This document shows, piece after piece, positions 5,581 through 11,641 of a DNA stretch of 11,641 nucleotides (its first letter is position 1; each line of letters opens with the position of its first letter). The notes below the pieces were generated by a model that did no database searches, was not told where the DNA came from, and saw nothing but the letters and a program-made list of their open reading frames with translations. The stretch is from the NCBI GenBank assembly GCA_021162305.1, contig JAGGYX010000054.1:1-11641 (forward strand). The letters run 5' to 3'. The DNA is from Thermoplasmata archaeon. GTDB lineage: Archaea; Thermoplasmatota; E2; UBA202; JdFR-43. Made by a program: the position numbers and the translations under genes.

Positions 5581-6405
5581 TCATAAAATTTGAGCCATAT
5601 ACTTTGATGCCCTACTTATTTTCTCAATTGCTCTCTTTTCTATTCTTTCCATTCTTTCTTGAGTGATTTCTTCAATTTTAATATAATTCATCTCATGTGC
5701 TTCCCTCAGCATTTTCTCTGCCACCTCATTTCTTACAATCATAACTGTTTTGTCTTCAACAAATCCTGTAGAAATATCTGATGCGATGCCTGTATAATCT
5801 GGGCATAGAAGACATCCAACTTGCAAATATTTACTCAGCTCATCAAATGGTACTTCCACCTCTCTTTCTCCTATAAACTTTATCTCTCTTTGGCTAATTT
5901 TCACCTCTTTAATCTCCGATGCCTTCATTCCATATTTTTCTTTTATATAACTCAGTATACTTTCTTGAGCAAATGTTCCAAAGCAGAATAGACTTATCAG
6001 AAATTTTATTCTATTGCTAAAATCTGTTTCAAGTAAAGGAAATGTCTTCATCTGCCTCAGGAAATTAACCTGACATGGTAAGCCAACAATTGCCATTTTA
6101 TTCAGGTTTTCTTTTTCCACCGTCTCTTTCAGCTTTAATGTAAATGGTAAAACCTGCCATCTGCTTCCAGCAGTGCTTATTATTTCCTCCTTTGTCCTTG
6201 CAACAACAATTTCTCCTTCAAGTCCTTTTGCCTTTTTGGCAGCTATTACTCCATCTATGGCTCCGTGGTCTATTAAATAGCATAGAAATGCAGTTATGGC
6301 TCCTCCCGATGCAGCTTTTTCAATTTGTATTTTATTACCTGCCTCGACATTATATGCTGCAACATACTCTCCCAAAGGTTTTTCCAAATACCAGCTTGGC
6401 ATCAT
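5581..6405 (-). CDS. frhB: Coenzyme F420-reducing hydrogenase beta subunit (FrhB family)
   Basis: A 274-residue flavin/iron-sulfur protein that in Frh complexes passes electrons via FAD to coenzyme F420. Family signatures: the ASGGAITAFLCYLIDHGAIDGVI segment start (residues 32-53), GLPCQV (108-113), LFCFGTF (139-145) and GCLLCPDYTG-x-x-SDIS (197-212). Cys111, Cys141, Cys198 and Cys201 are the likely [4Fe-4S] ligands. FrhB homologues also serve other F420 or ferredoxin-linked oxidoreductases, but its place right behind hydrogenase subunits supports a hydrogenase role. The reading frame extends upstream to 6447, but ATG 6403-6405 is preferred: AAGGAGGT lies 7 nt upstream and the ATG overlaps the frhG stop (ATGA). 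It is the last gene of the minus-strand array and ends back-to-back with the convergent zinc-ribbon gene. Confidence 0.9.
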   Translation of the reverse strand: MMPSWYLEKPLGEYVAAYNVEAGNKIQIEKAASGGAITAFLCYLIDHGAIDGVIAAKKAKGLEGEIVVARTKEEIISTAGSRWQVLPFTLKLKETVEKENLNKMAIVGLPCQVNFLRQMKTFPLLETDFSNRIKFLISLFCFGTFAQESILSYIKEKYGMKASEIKEVKISQREIKFIGEREVEVPFDELSKYLQVGCLLCPDYTGIASDISTGFVEDKTVMIVRNEVAEKMLREAHEMNYIKIEEITQERMERIEKRAIEKISRASKYMAQIL

Positions 6406-7070
6406 TTTAAATACCTCCTTATAAGCAATTGCGACGCTCTCGGACATCTAACATAACATGTTCCGCATCTTATACATTTCTCAACGATCAAATCTGGCTT
6501 ACCCCCAACCATATGCATTGCTCCAGTAGGACATGATAAAATGCAGGCGCCACAACTTATGCAAATATTTTGCAGAATGATATCATCAATTAAATCAAAA
6601 CCACTCAATTTTTTAACTTTTGTCGTGGCTTTAAAAATCTGCATATAATTTGATTGTTTTCCTGTGATAAAAGCATTGATGAATGGATTTATCATGCGAG
6701 GTGAAGGAGGGCATCCAGGAATGGCGTAATCAACGTCTATAATGGCATTAATGGGTTGGAATGTCATATGATGTGGCTTGGGCTGCTGCCCGCCTCTGCA
6801 ATATCTTGTTATCCCTCCAACAGATGCACATGAACCAAATGCTATAAGCACGGATGCTTTTTCTCTTAACTCCTTCAGCAATTCTATCTTTTCAGGCTCA
6901 TTAAGGCAAATCGGTCCGCTAACCATCACAATATCATTTTTCTCTATTTCAAAATCTCCCACCAGCCTGCTTTTAAAATCACATGTTTCCATCGTAGCCA
7001 TAGCACGGAGCAGGGCGACGGAGCAGCCCTCACATCCCCCCATATCAACATGAAAAACGCTCAGCTTCAT
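6402..7070 (-). CDS. frhG: [NiFe] hydrogenase small subunit with 2x[4Fe-4S] ferredoxin domain (FrhG-like)
   Basis: A 222-residue electron-transfer subunit. The N-terminal small-subunit domain carries predicted proximal-cluster ligands Cys13 and Cys16 (GGCEGC), Cys81 (GSCASVGG) and Cys120 (IPGCPPSP). The C-terminal ferredoxin-like domain has two full motifs, C-x2-C-x2-C-x3-CP at residues 170-181 and 199-210, giving three [4Fe-4S] clusters in total as in FrhG. The protein lacks a Tat signal and is cytoplasmic. A longer start at 7109 exists, but ATG 7068-7070 is favoured: GGAGGTGA sits just upstream, the start overlaps the large-subunit stop as ATGA, and the protein then begins MKLSVFHVDMGGCEGC, as expected for the family. 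No frhD-like gene lies between it and frhA, unlike the usual frhADGB order of methanogens. Confidence 0.93.
   Translation of the reverse strand: MKLSVFHVDMGGCEGCSVALLRAMATMETCDFKSRLVGDFEIEKNDIVMVSGPICLNEPEKIELLKELREKASVLIAFGSCASVGGITRYCRGGQQPKPHHMTFQPINAIIDVDYAIPGCPPSPRMINPFINAFITGKQSNYMQIFKATTKVKKLSGFDLIDDIILQNICISCGACILSCPTGAMHMVGGKPDLIVEKCIRCGTCYVRCPRASQLLIRRYLK
6413..6420 (-). promoter_or_regulatory. Shine-Dalgarno motif setting the frhB start
   Basis: AAGGAGGT on the minus strand, inside the last codons of frhG, 7 nt before ATG 6405. It fixes the frhB start 42 nt downstream of the longest possible start and indicates translational coupling. Confidence 0.8.
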
Positions 7071-8254
7071 TTTCTCACCTCCGTGCAATGTGTTGTGCAG
7101 GGTATGCACGGGTCATACAATCTTATTCCAAACTCGTTTCCTGTTTTTTCCATAATCGGTATATTAAACATGGTTGGCACAATGATGCTATATGATTCAA
7201 TTCTCCCTTCATCATTCAGCTTCGCTCTGTGAATTAAAAGACCGCGTGGTGCTTCATATACACCTATTCCTTCTCCTTTCCCCACCATAAATCCTTCTGT
7301 TTTGAAAGGTTGATTTATTTCAATTTGATCGAATATTTCTTCTATCCTGTCCAATGCCATCTCAATTTCCTCAAGCCGTGCAACCTGCAATCCAATTATT
7401 CCATTATATGAGAAATTTTTGTAAATTTTCAATCTTGCCCTGGGTCCAACCTCAACGGGTTGTCCGTTATATAATGCAACTCTCGATGATGATTTCTTTG
7501 CAATATCTTCTTCGTGTATTTCATCATATGAAACAACTTTTATAGCATCCAGTTTAATTGCATATCTATCTCCATAAAAAGGATGGGAAGAAAGATATTT
7601 TGAATTAACTTCAATATCTTTTGCATTTAAAGCAAGCTTACTCCATTTATTTTCATCTTCTTCAAGCTTTTTTAAATCCCTATATATTTCCCTGATTTTA
7701 TTCAATTCTTCTTTATTCCTTCCAAGTATTTTTTCATCTATTTCTCTTGCCATTCCTCCAATGACTATTTTATTTGGATGGGTTGGTGCTCCCGCAAGTT
7801 CAGTAAGCATTTTATTCACTCTCTCAAGCATGCTTATGGTAAGATGCAAAGCTTCCCTTTTATATTCCTCTTCCAATATATCTGGAAGAATCATCACATT
7901 ATGCAATAAATGACTCTGGATTCTGTTCAGCAATCCAACGGCTTCTCTTGCAATCAATCCATTTCTTGGAGGATAAATCCCAAAAACATGTTCAAAAGCT
8001 TCGCAGGCTGCAATGGCGTGTGCTGCATGACAAATCCCACATATCCTCATTACCGCTTGCACCACAAACAATGGGGGTTTGCCCTCAACCATTTTCTCAA
8101 ATCCTCTTATAGGAGCTGTAGCAATGAAAAATGATTTGCCATTGAGGGAAACAAGCTCCGCCTCGCCTCCAATTCTTGCAATATTTTTTTCATTCATTTT
8201 ATTGGATAATGCCATGCACTTTTTAATCTTTCTTATAACATTTTTTTCATCCAT
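7067..8254 (-). CDS. frhA: [NiFe] hydrogenase large subunit, F420-reducing type (FrhA-like)
   Basis: A 395-residue catalytic subunit for reversible H2 oxidation. The N-terminal Ni-Fe motif R-I-C-G-I-C-x3-H is at residues 70-79 (Cys72, Cys75) and the C-terminal DPCIPCTTH is at 381-389 (Cys383, Cys386), giving all four Ni-Fe ligands. TAPIRGFEKMVEGK upstream of the first motif resembles the corresponding FrhA region, and the FrhG/FrhB neighbours support an F420-reducing assignment. Two oddities: the conserved N-terminal R-x-E-G-H motif reads RIGGE (27-31), lacking the expected Glu, and only six residues (CTEVRK) follow the final His, a very short tail for an endopeptidase-processed precursor. 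The start at 8254 overlaps speE by 22 nt; Met14 (8215) or Met20 (8197) are alternatives and none has a clear Shine-Dalgarno motif. Confidence 0.92.
   Translation of the reverse strand: MDEKNVIRKIKKCMALSNKMNEKNIARIGGEAELVSLNGKSFFIATAPIRGFEKMVEGKPPLFVVQAVMRICGICHAAHAIAACEAFEHVFGIYPPRNGLIAREAVGLLNRIQSHLLHNVMILPDILEEEYKREALHLTISMLERVNKMLTELAGAPTHPNKIVIGGMAREIDEKILGRNKEELNKIREIYRDLKKLEEDENKWSKLALNAKDIEVNSKYLSSHPFYGDRYAIKLDAIKVVSYDEIHEEDIAKKSSSRVALYNGQPVEVGPRARLKIYKNFSYNGIIGLQVARLEEIEMALDRIEEIFDQIEINQPFKTEGFMVGKGEGIGVYEAPRGLLIHRAKLNDEGRIESYSIIVPTMFNIPIMEKTGNEFGIRLYDPCIPCTTHCTEVRK
7075..7082 (-). promoter_or_regulatory. Shine-Dalgarno motif setting the frhG start
   Basis: GGAGGTGA on the minus strand lies 4 nt before ATG 7070 and is read in the frhA frame as the codons for its final Glu-Val-Arg region. 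It decides the frhG start and means the frhA tail sequence is partly constrained by this signal. Confidence 0.8.
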
Positions 8255-9036
8255 TCTGGAAGGGCAAAGGAAGCGAGATGCATATCTGGATTATAGTGAA
8301 GTGTTTCTACATTCCTTTCCTCCCATCTTTTTTTTATTTGCTCTTCATTCAATTCATAGTCGCCAGATATCATGAAGCTCCATAAACCAGAAGGATAGCT
8401 CGGCATGTATGAAATATAAAATCTCCTGTTTTTTAAGAAAGAAGAATTTTTGGCTATAGCTTTAAAATAATCTGGCTGAAAGAATGGAGACTGACTTTGC
8501 GTGACCATTATATCAGAAATTTTCGACGCCTTTTCATAGAATTGTCTGCTCGCAATATGGCTGCTGAAAATATTGGGGTCTGTGCCATCCACAATTACAA
8601 CATCAAAATGCTCCTCGCATTCTCTAACAAATTTTATTCCATCTTCATATAAAATTCTGACACGCTTGTCATTTAAAGCTCCACCGTCTATTTTAATGAT
8701 TTCCTTGCATTTTTCAACAACTTCTCTATCAATTTCCACAATGGTAATGCTGCTCGGCTCATATTTCAAGGCCTCGCGGGCTGCCCCGCCGTCGCCTCCC
8801 CCTATTATAAGCACTTTCTCAGGAGAGGGATGCATCATCATTGGCACATGAACAAGCATTTCATGATACATCATTTCATCTTTTTCTGTAAATTGGATTT
8901 TCCCATCCAAAACAAGCATTTTTCCCAACGGCGTTGAATAAATCTCTATTTTTTGAAATGTTCCGCCTTCATACAATTTTTTATTCACTCTAACCATAAA
9001 GGCTGTGTCATCATGCCTTTCAACAAACCAGTCCAT
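8233..9036 (-). CDS. speE: Spermidine synthase-like aminopropyltransferase
   Basis: A 267-residue cytosolic enzyme of the polyamine aminopropyltransferase family, which moves the aminopropyl group of decarboxylated S-adenosylmethionine onto a polyamine. Motifs: DGKIQFTEKDE (residues 44-54), YHE (57-59), the nucleotide-binding GGGDGGAARE (79-88), VEID (100-103), the catalytic-Asp motif VDGTDP (149-154, usually D-S/T-T-D-P-x-GP), and YPSGLWSF (214-221). The GPA that commonly follows the Asp motif reads NIF, so acceptor specificity (putrescine, agmatine or another amine) is uncertain. The frame opens at 9072, but ATG 9036 gives the family-typical MDWFVERHDD start, removes a 20-nt overlap with the helicase gene, and has a TATA-like element about 20-28 nt upstream. 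Its 3' end overlaps frhA by 22 nt. Confidence 0.9.
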   Translation of the reverse strand: MDWFVERHDDTAFMVRVNKKLYEGGTFQKIEIYSTPLGKMLVLDGKIQFTEKDEMMYHEMLVHVPMMMHPSPEKVLIIGGGDGGAAREALKYEPSSITIVEIDREVVEKCKEIIKIDGGALNDKRVRILYEDGIKFVRECEEHFDVVIVDGTDPNIFSSHIASRQFYEKASKISDIMVTQSQSPFFQPDYFKAIAKNSSFLKNRRFYISYMPSYPSGLWSFMISGDYELNEEQIKKRWEERNVETLHYNPDMHLASFALPEWMKKML

Positions 9037-9052
9037 AAAGGAAATAATTTTT

Positions 9053-10606
9053 TTATTTAAATATGAAAGCATCCAGCTTCGTTTGTCCTCTCAATTTCGG
9101 CTTCTTTTTCCTTTTTGCCTCGATTCTCTGAATCATTTCTTTAAGTCTCTTTATATTCTTCATCATTTTTGCCTCCTTTCTCTTGCTGCTCCAGTAATAT
9201 GCTTCATCTCTCGAACCCTTCATAATGAGTATTATTACCTCTCCAGGCACGCCTGCACGAGCTGTTCTTCCACGCCTTTGTATGTGACGAATGGCAGATG
9301 GGACTGGTTCATAAAATAAAACAAGGCTTGTAGCTGGAATGTCTATGCCTTCCTCGCCAATACTTGTTGAAACAAGAACGTTTACTATGCCTTCTTTAAA
9401 TTTTTTTATTACTTCCTTTTGCTTATCCTGACTCATTCCATTACTTCCATGCTTTGCCTGTCCTATGAAACGGGCTGCTTTTATGCCTTCTTTTTTCAGC
9501 TCCTCAACAATTGCGTCTATGGTGTCACGATATTCAGCAAATATCATTATTCTTGCATTTTCATTTTCTTTTAAATGCTGCAAAACAATTTTTTTAACAT
9601 ATTTCATTTTTGGATTTTCAAATTGCATGCCTAAAACATCTCTTTTTATTTCTCTATATAGCACGCTTTTTCTTATTTTCATTGCAGCCTTGCTTGCATC
9701 CATCTCCAGCTTCTTTACATATTCCTTTGCTGCATCTATACTCTGGCTTGTAAGCAATTCCTTCAAGTGATATAGTTTAATGATTGCTGAAACAACACTT
9801 ATTGCATTGTAATAGCTTCCTGCCTTACTCAAATTCTTTTGCAATTTCTGTTGCAATTCTATCAGCATTTTTTTGGTAAGGCGGGAAGGAGCAATCCTTA
9901 CATAGTTTTTCAATTCCTGAGCCATTTCCCTTATCAAAAAATCTATTTTCTTTGCAACCTTTTTTATATTTTCAGGCATCGGGATAAGAAGCCATTTTAT
10001 CTTGCGCTCAGCCACATACGGCTTAACATCCCTGTCATACTCGCTCTTTACTTCAATATTTTCTATGGCAAGATTTTCAATAACTTCTTTGAGACGAGCA
10101 TAATCGCTTCCTGGAGATGCTGTAAGCCCTATTATTTGCACTCCATATTCCATACATTTCTTTGCTATGGCAACATAAGCATAGTTGCCAACAGCTCTAT
10201 GTGCTTCATCAAATATGACAAGAGAAAATTCATTCCATTCTATTACATCTATATCATTGGCAATTGTTTGAGGAGTAGCAACGATAACATGAGCTTTTTT
10301 ATATATCTCCTTTCTCATCTCCTTTTTATTTGCTCCTGTAACCAGAAAAATTTCATTTATTGTTGTCAACTCTTTCAAACTTGCATAATGCTGCTCACAC
10401 AATGGTTTTGTAGGAGCGAGAAACATAACTTTTCCATATCTTGCTTTATAGGCTATTGCAAGTATTGCTATTATTGTTTTACCCAAGCCAGTAGGCAAAA
10501 CAACGAGTGAGTTTTTATTCTTGATTGATTCAAATATATTAATCTGGTATTCTCTTTTATAAATCTTGTACGGCTTAATATTTGGAAATTCTATAAATTC
10601 AAGCAC
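9053..10606 (-). CDS. hef: Hef/FANCM-type superfamily 2 DNA helicase with C-terminal PCNA-binding motif
   Basis: A 517-residue helicase acting on stalled forks and branched DNA. Motifs: Q-type start Y-K-R-E-Y-Q (16-21), Walker A PTGLGKT (38-44), TPQTI (111-115), DEAH (133-136), TAS (162-164), a helical insert (about 220-330) typical of Hef/FANCM/Mph1, the family-specific FIGQA...GMSQ-x-x-Q-x-E-V block (380-400), motif V STSIGEEGID (413-422), and motif VI QRRGRTAR (443-450). The protein ends GQTKLDAFIFK, where Q508-T-K-L511-D-A-F514-I fits the archaeal PIP box (Q-x2-L/I-x2-F-F/Y-type) for PCNA. The XPF-like nuclease and HhH domains found after the helicase in Pyrococcus Hef are absent. The start is GTG (10604-10606), the first NTG codon after an in-frame stop and consistent with Hef N-termini. 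It follows the DUF996 gene by 20 nt. Confidence 0.92.
   Translation of the reverse strand: MLEFIEFPNIKPYKIYKREYQINIFESIKNKNSLVVLPTGLGKTIIAILAIAYKARYGKVMFLAPTKPLCEQHYASLKELTTINEIFLVTGANKKEMRKEIYKKAHVIVATPQTIANDIDVIEWNEFSLVIFDEAHRAVGNYAYVAIAKKCMEYGVQIIGLTASPGSDYARLKEVIENLAIENIEVKSEYDRDVKPYVAERKIKWLLIPMPENIKKVAKKIDFLIREMAQELKNYVRIAPSRLTKKMLIELQQKLQKNLSKAGSYYNAISVVSAIIKLYHLKELLTSQSIDAAKEYVKKLEMDASKAAMKIRKSVLYREIKRDVLGMQFENPKMKYVKKIVLQHLKENENARIMIFAEYRDTIDAIVEELKKEGIKAARFIGQAKHGSNGMSQDKQKEVIKKFKEGIVNVLVSTSIGEEGIDIPATSLVLFYEPVPSAIRHIQRRGRTARAGVPGEVIILIMKGSRDEAYYWSSKRKEAKMMKNIKRLKEMIQRIEAKRKKKPKLRGQTKLDAFIFK
9056..9064 (-). promoter_or_regulatory. TATA-like element at the 3' end of hef, possible internal promoter for speE-frhAGB
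   Basis: ATATTTAAA on the minus strand, at the hef stop codon, lies about 20-28 nt upstream of ATG 9036. It would give a leaderless speE message and allow the speE-frhAGB block to be expressed apart from hef. The local sequence is AT-rich, so chance is possible. Confidence 0.35.
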
Positions 10607-10626
10607 ATATCTAATGCTTTTTTAAG

Positions 10627-11187
10627 TTATAACTCTTGCTTTGGCAATTCTTCTGGCAATGAAAAGAATGCTATTATTTCGAGTATTTTTGCTATGAAAA
10701 TTATAATGGCTCCAATGAATATTATGAGAGTTGCGGCACCTATCAAATAAAGCAACCCCGTTGTATGGAATAAGTCAACACCTGTGTGATGAGCTATGGA
10801 ATAATAGCTGTTTTTCACAAAAATGGCTGATATCAGATACAGAATCCAGAAAATTAACAGGGCAGCAATCAGGGAGAATATGAGCTTAACAGATAGGAGA
10901 TGAGGCAATTCTCTAACTTCTGAAAGATGAAAAAGCACGCTCGCACCAATAAATGCAAAAAGAGCAACAATTGCGACTATTATCGAAACAATGGCTAAAA
11001 TGAAGGCAATGAGATAATTATTAAAGATGCTTTTATCTTTGGCTTCTTCCGAAATGTATTTTACAGCTACAAGAACCAGAATTATACCAACAAGAGCCAC
11101 CACTCCACCAGCATACGGCACAACGCCTCCTACGAGACTCAAAATGGCGCCGACGCCACCATAAACTTTTGCCTGAGATAGCTTCAT
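10627..11187 (-). CDS. DUF996-family membrane protein
   Basis: A 186-residue integral membrane protein with several predicted helices: two near the N-terminus (about residues 10-42), then roughly 56-82, 98-122 and 141-170. The opening LSQAK-x-x-GG-x-G-A-I-L and the first loop VAVKYISEEAKDKSIFNNYL match the archaeal DUF996 family, whose function is unknown. The frame opens at 11238, but ATG 11187 is preferred because it gives the family-typical MKLSQAK start and has a clear TATA box about 24 nt upstream, predicting a leaderless transcript. It is first in the long minus-strand array (hef, speE, frhAGB) and is divergent from mcm across 94 bp. No evidence ties it functionally to DNA repair. Confidence 0.85.
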   Translation of the reverse strand: MKLSQAKVYGGVGAILSLVGGVVPYAGGVVALVGIILVLVAVKYISEEAKDKSIFNNYLIAFILAIVSIIVAIVALFAFIGASVLFHLSEVRELPHLLSVKLIFSLIAALLIFWILYLISAIFVKNSYYSIAHHTGVDLFHTTGLLYLIGAATLIIFIGAIIIFIAKILEIIAFFSLPEELPKQEL

Positions 11188-11205
11188 AAGTTTATTCTTT
11201 ATTTC

Positions 11206-11216
11206 GGATATAAATA
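11206..11216 (-). promoter_or_regulatory. TATA box of the DUF996 gene
   Basis: On the minus strand TATTTATATCC is centred about 24 nt upstream of ATG 11187, predicting a leaderless mRNA and supporting that start over the upstream one at 11238. It probably drives the array beginning with the DUF996 gene. Confidence 0.55.
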
Positions 11217-11249
11217 TTTTGAAATTTTTTGAATGCATCCATTAAAAAT

Positions 11250-11260
11250 TTTTTATATTG
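11250..11260 (+). promoter_or_regulatory. TATA box of mcm
   Basis: tttttatattg is centred about 27 nt upstream of ATG 11282, the ideal distance for a leaderless archaeal transcript. No Shine-Dalgarno motif precedes the ATG. Confidence 0.55.
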
Positions 11261-11281
11261 CATTGTATTGTTTAAACATAC

Positions 11282-11641
11282 ATGGCTATTTCAGGATTAG
11301 AAAGTTTGATGGAGAGATGGGAGAGGCTGTTTCAGGATTATTTTAAAGAAGAGGTTGAGAGTGCTGCCTTGCTTTATCCTGATAAAAAAAGTCTGTTGCT
11401 TGATTACTGGGAAATTGATAAGCATGACTCTGAGCTCGGTGAATTGTTGCTCGAGAAACCATATTACACATTGAAGGCAGGAGAAGATGCTCTGAAAGAA
11501 ATGGATGCTGTGGCTGAGATGCCCTCCTTGCATTTAAGAATAAAAAATTTGCCCGAGACAAGAAAAATTGAAATAAGAGACCTGCGCTCCATACATCTTG
11601 GAAAATTTATAAGTGTTGATGGCTTGGTAAAAAAGGTTACA
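11282..11641 (+). CDS. mcm: MCM replicative DNA helicase, N-terminal part, cut by the window edge
   Basis: ATG 11282 opens an uninterrupted 120-codon frame to the window end. The helical N-terminal region (W-E-R-L-F-Q-D-Y-F at about residues 13-21, then a D-Y-W-E-I-D strand near 43-48) and the block RDLRSIHLGKFISVDGLV (about 100-117) are characteristic of the N-terminal domain of archaeal MCM, the hexameric 3'-5' replicative helicase; the latter leads into the OB-fold. The AAA+ motor lies outside the window. The start is supported by a TATA box about 27 nt upstream. It is divergent from the DUF996 gene and near the Hef-like helicase, a replication/repair neighbourhood. Confidence 0.94.
   Translation, partial: MAISGLESLMERWERLFQDYFKEEVESAALLYPDKKSLLLDYWEIDKHDSELGELLLEKPYYTLKAGEDALKEMDAVAEMPSLHLRIKNLPETRKIEIRDLRSIHLGKFISVDGLVKKVT

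Noticed and set aside
5600..5670. T-rich tracts after the pyrH unit as a dedicated terminator
   Set aside because: They lie inside the frhB coding sequence; they may stop plus-strand transcripts, but there is no way to tell this from codon content.
6406..6447. Longer start for frhB
   Set aside because: The extra codons translate the Shine-Dalgarno region AAGGAGGT used by ATG 6405.
7071..7109. Longer start for the hydrogenase small subunit (MHTLHNTLHGGEK extension)
   Set aside because: The extension lies within the large-subunit gene and includes the Shine-Dalgarno sequence of the downstream ATG at 7070, which gives the family-typical N-terminus.
9839..10510. A 223-codon plus-strand frame opposite the helicase
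   Set aside because: Its Phe/Tyr/Cys-rich translation is the antisense of the Hef helicase, whose motifs are all intact on the minus strand.
11297..11561. Minus-strand frames near the right edge
   Set aside because: They are antisense to the MCM N-terminus, which has a strong family motif and a well-placed TATA box.
1..11641. CRISPR arrays, tRNA genes, insertion sequences or phage genes
   Set aside because: Read through on both strands, no regularly spaced repeats, tRNA-like cloverleaf, transposase motif or terminal inverted repeats were seen; the window appears to be chromosomal and gene-dense.

Overview
The window looks like a chromosomal segment of an uncultured, AT-rich euryarchaeon, most plausibly a Thermoplasmatota-type lineage. 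Support comes from an archaeal eS4 ribosomal protein, an MCM replicative helicase, a Hef/FANCM-type helicase with a PCNA-binding tail, an archaeal UMP kinase, an F420-reducing-type [NiFe] hydrogenase, archaeal families such as DUF996 and DUF2116, and TATA boxes placed about 22-28 nt upstream of start codons (leaderless or near-leaderless transcription). The taxonomic placement is inference. No tRNA, rRNA, CRISPR array or insertion sequence was seen.

Layout. 1-234 (minus): 5' end of the eS4 gene, running off the window. 235-391: divergent promoter region with a perfect 15-bp palindrome. 392-3718 (plus): a secreted protein of about 1,100 residues made of Ig-like/FN3/PKD-like modules around a caspase/legumain-like (clan CD) cysteine-protease domain. 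3844-4020 (plus): a 58-residue zinc-ribbon protein. 4006-4703 (minus): a two-gene unit, a DUF5611-like protein and a half-size EamA transporter. 4748-5580 (plus): pyrH, then a membrane-tethered zinc-ribbon protein. 5581-11187 (minus): a long co-directional array read in the order DUF996 membrane protein, Hef-like helicase, aminopropyltransferase (speE-like), and hydrogenase subunits frhA, frhG, frhB. 11282-11641 (plus): N-terminus of MCM, divergent from the DUF996 gene. No gene-free stretch exceeds about 160 bases.

How the genes work together. FrhA (Ni-Fe site), FrhG (three predicted [4Fe-4S] clusters) and FrhB (flavin/F420-type module) form a complete electron path from H2 to F420 or a similar carrier. 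They are tightly coupled by ATGA overlaps with Shine-Dalgarno motifs inside the upstream genes. No maturation-protease gene (frhD) is present, the FrhA tail after the last metal-binding motif is only six residues, and the normally conserved Glu of the N-terminal R-x-E-G-H motif appears replaced. MCM and Hef are replication/repair proteins sharing one neighbourhood. The large secreted protease fits a peptide-degrading heterotroph, with the hydrogenase handling reducing equivalents; that physiological link is inference.
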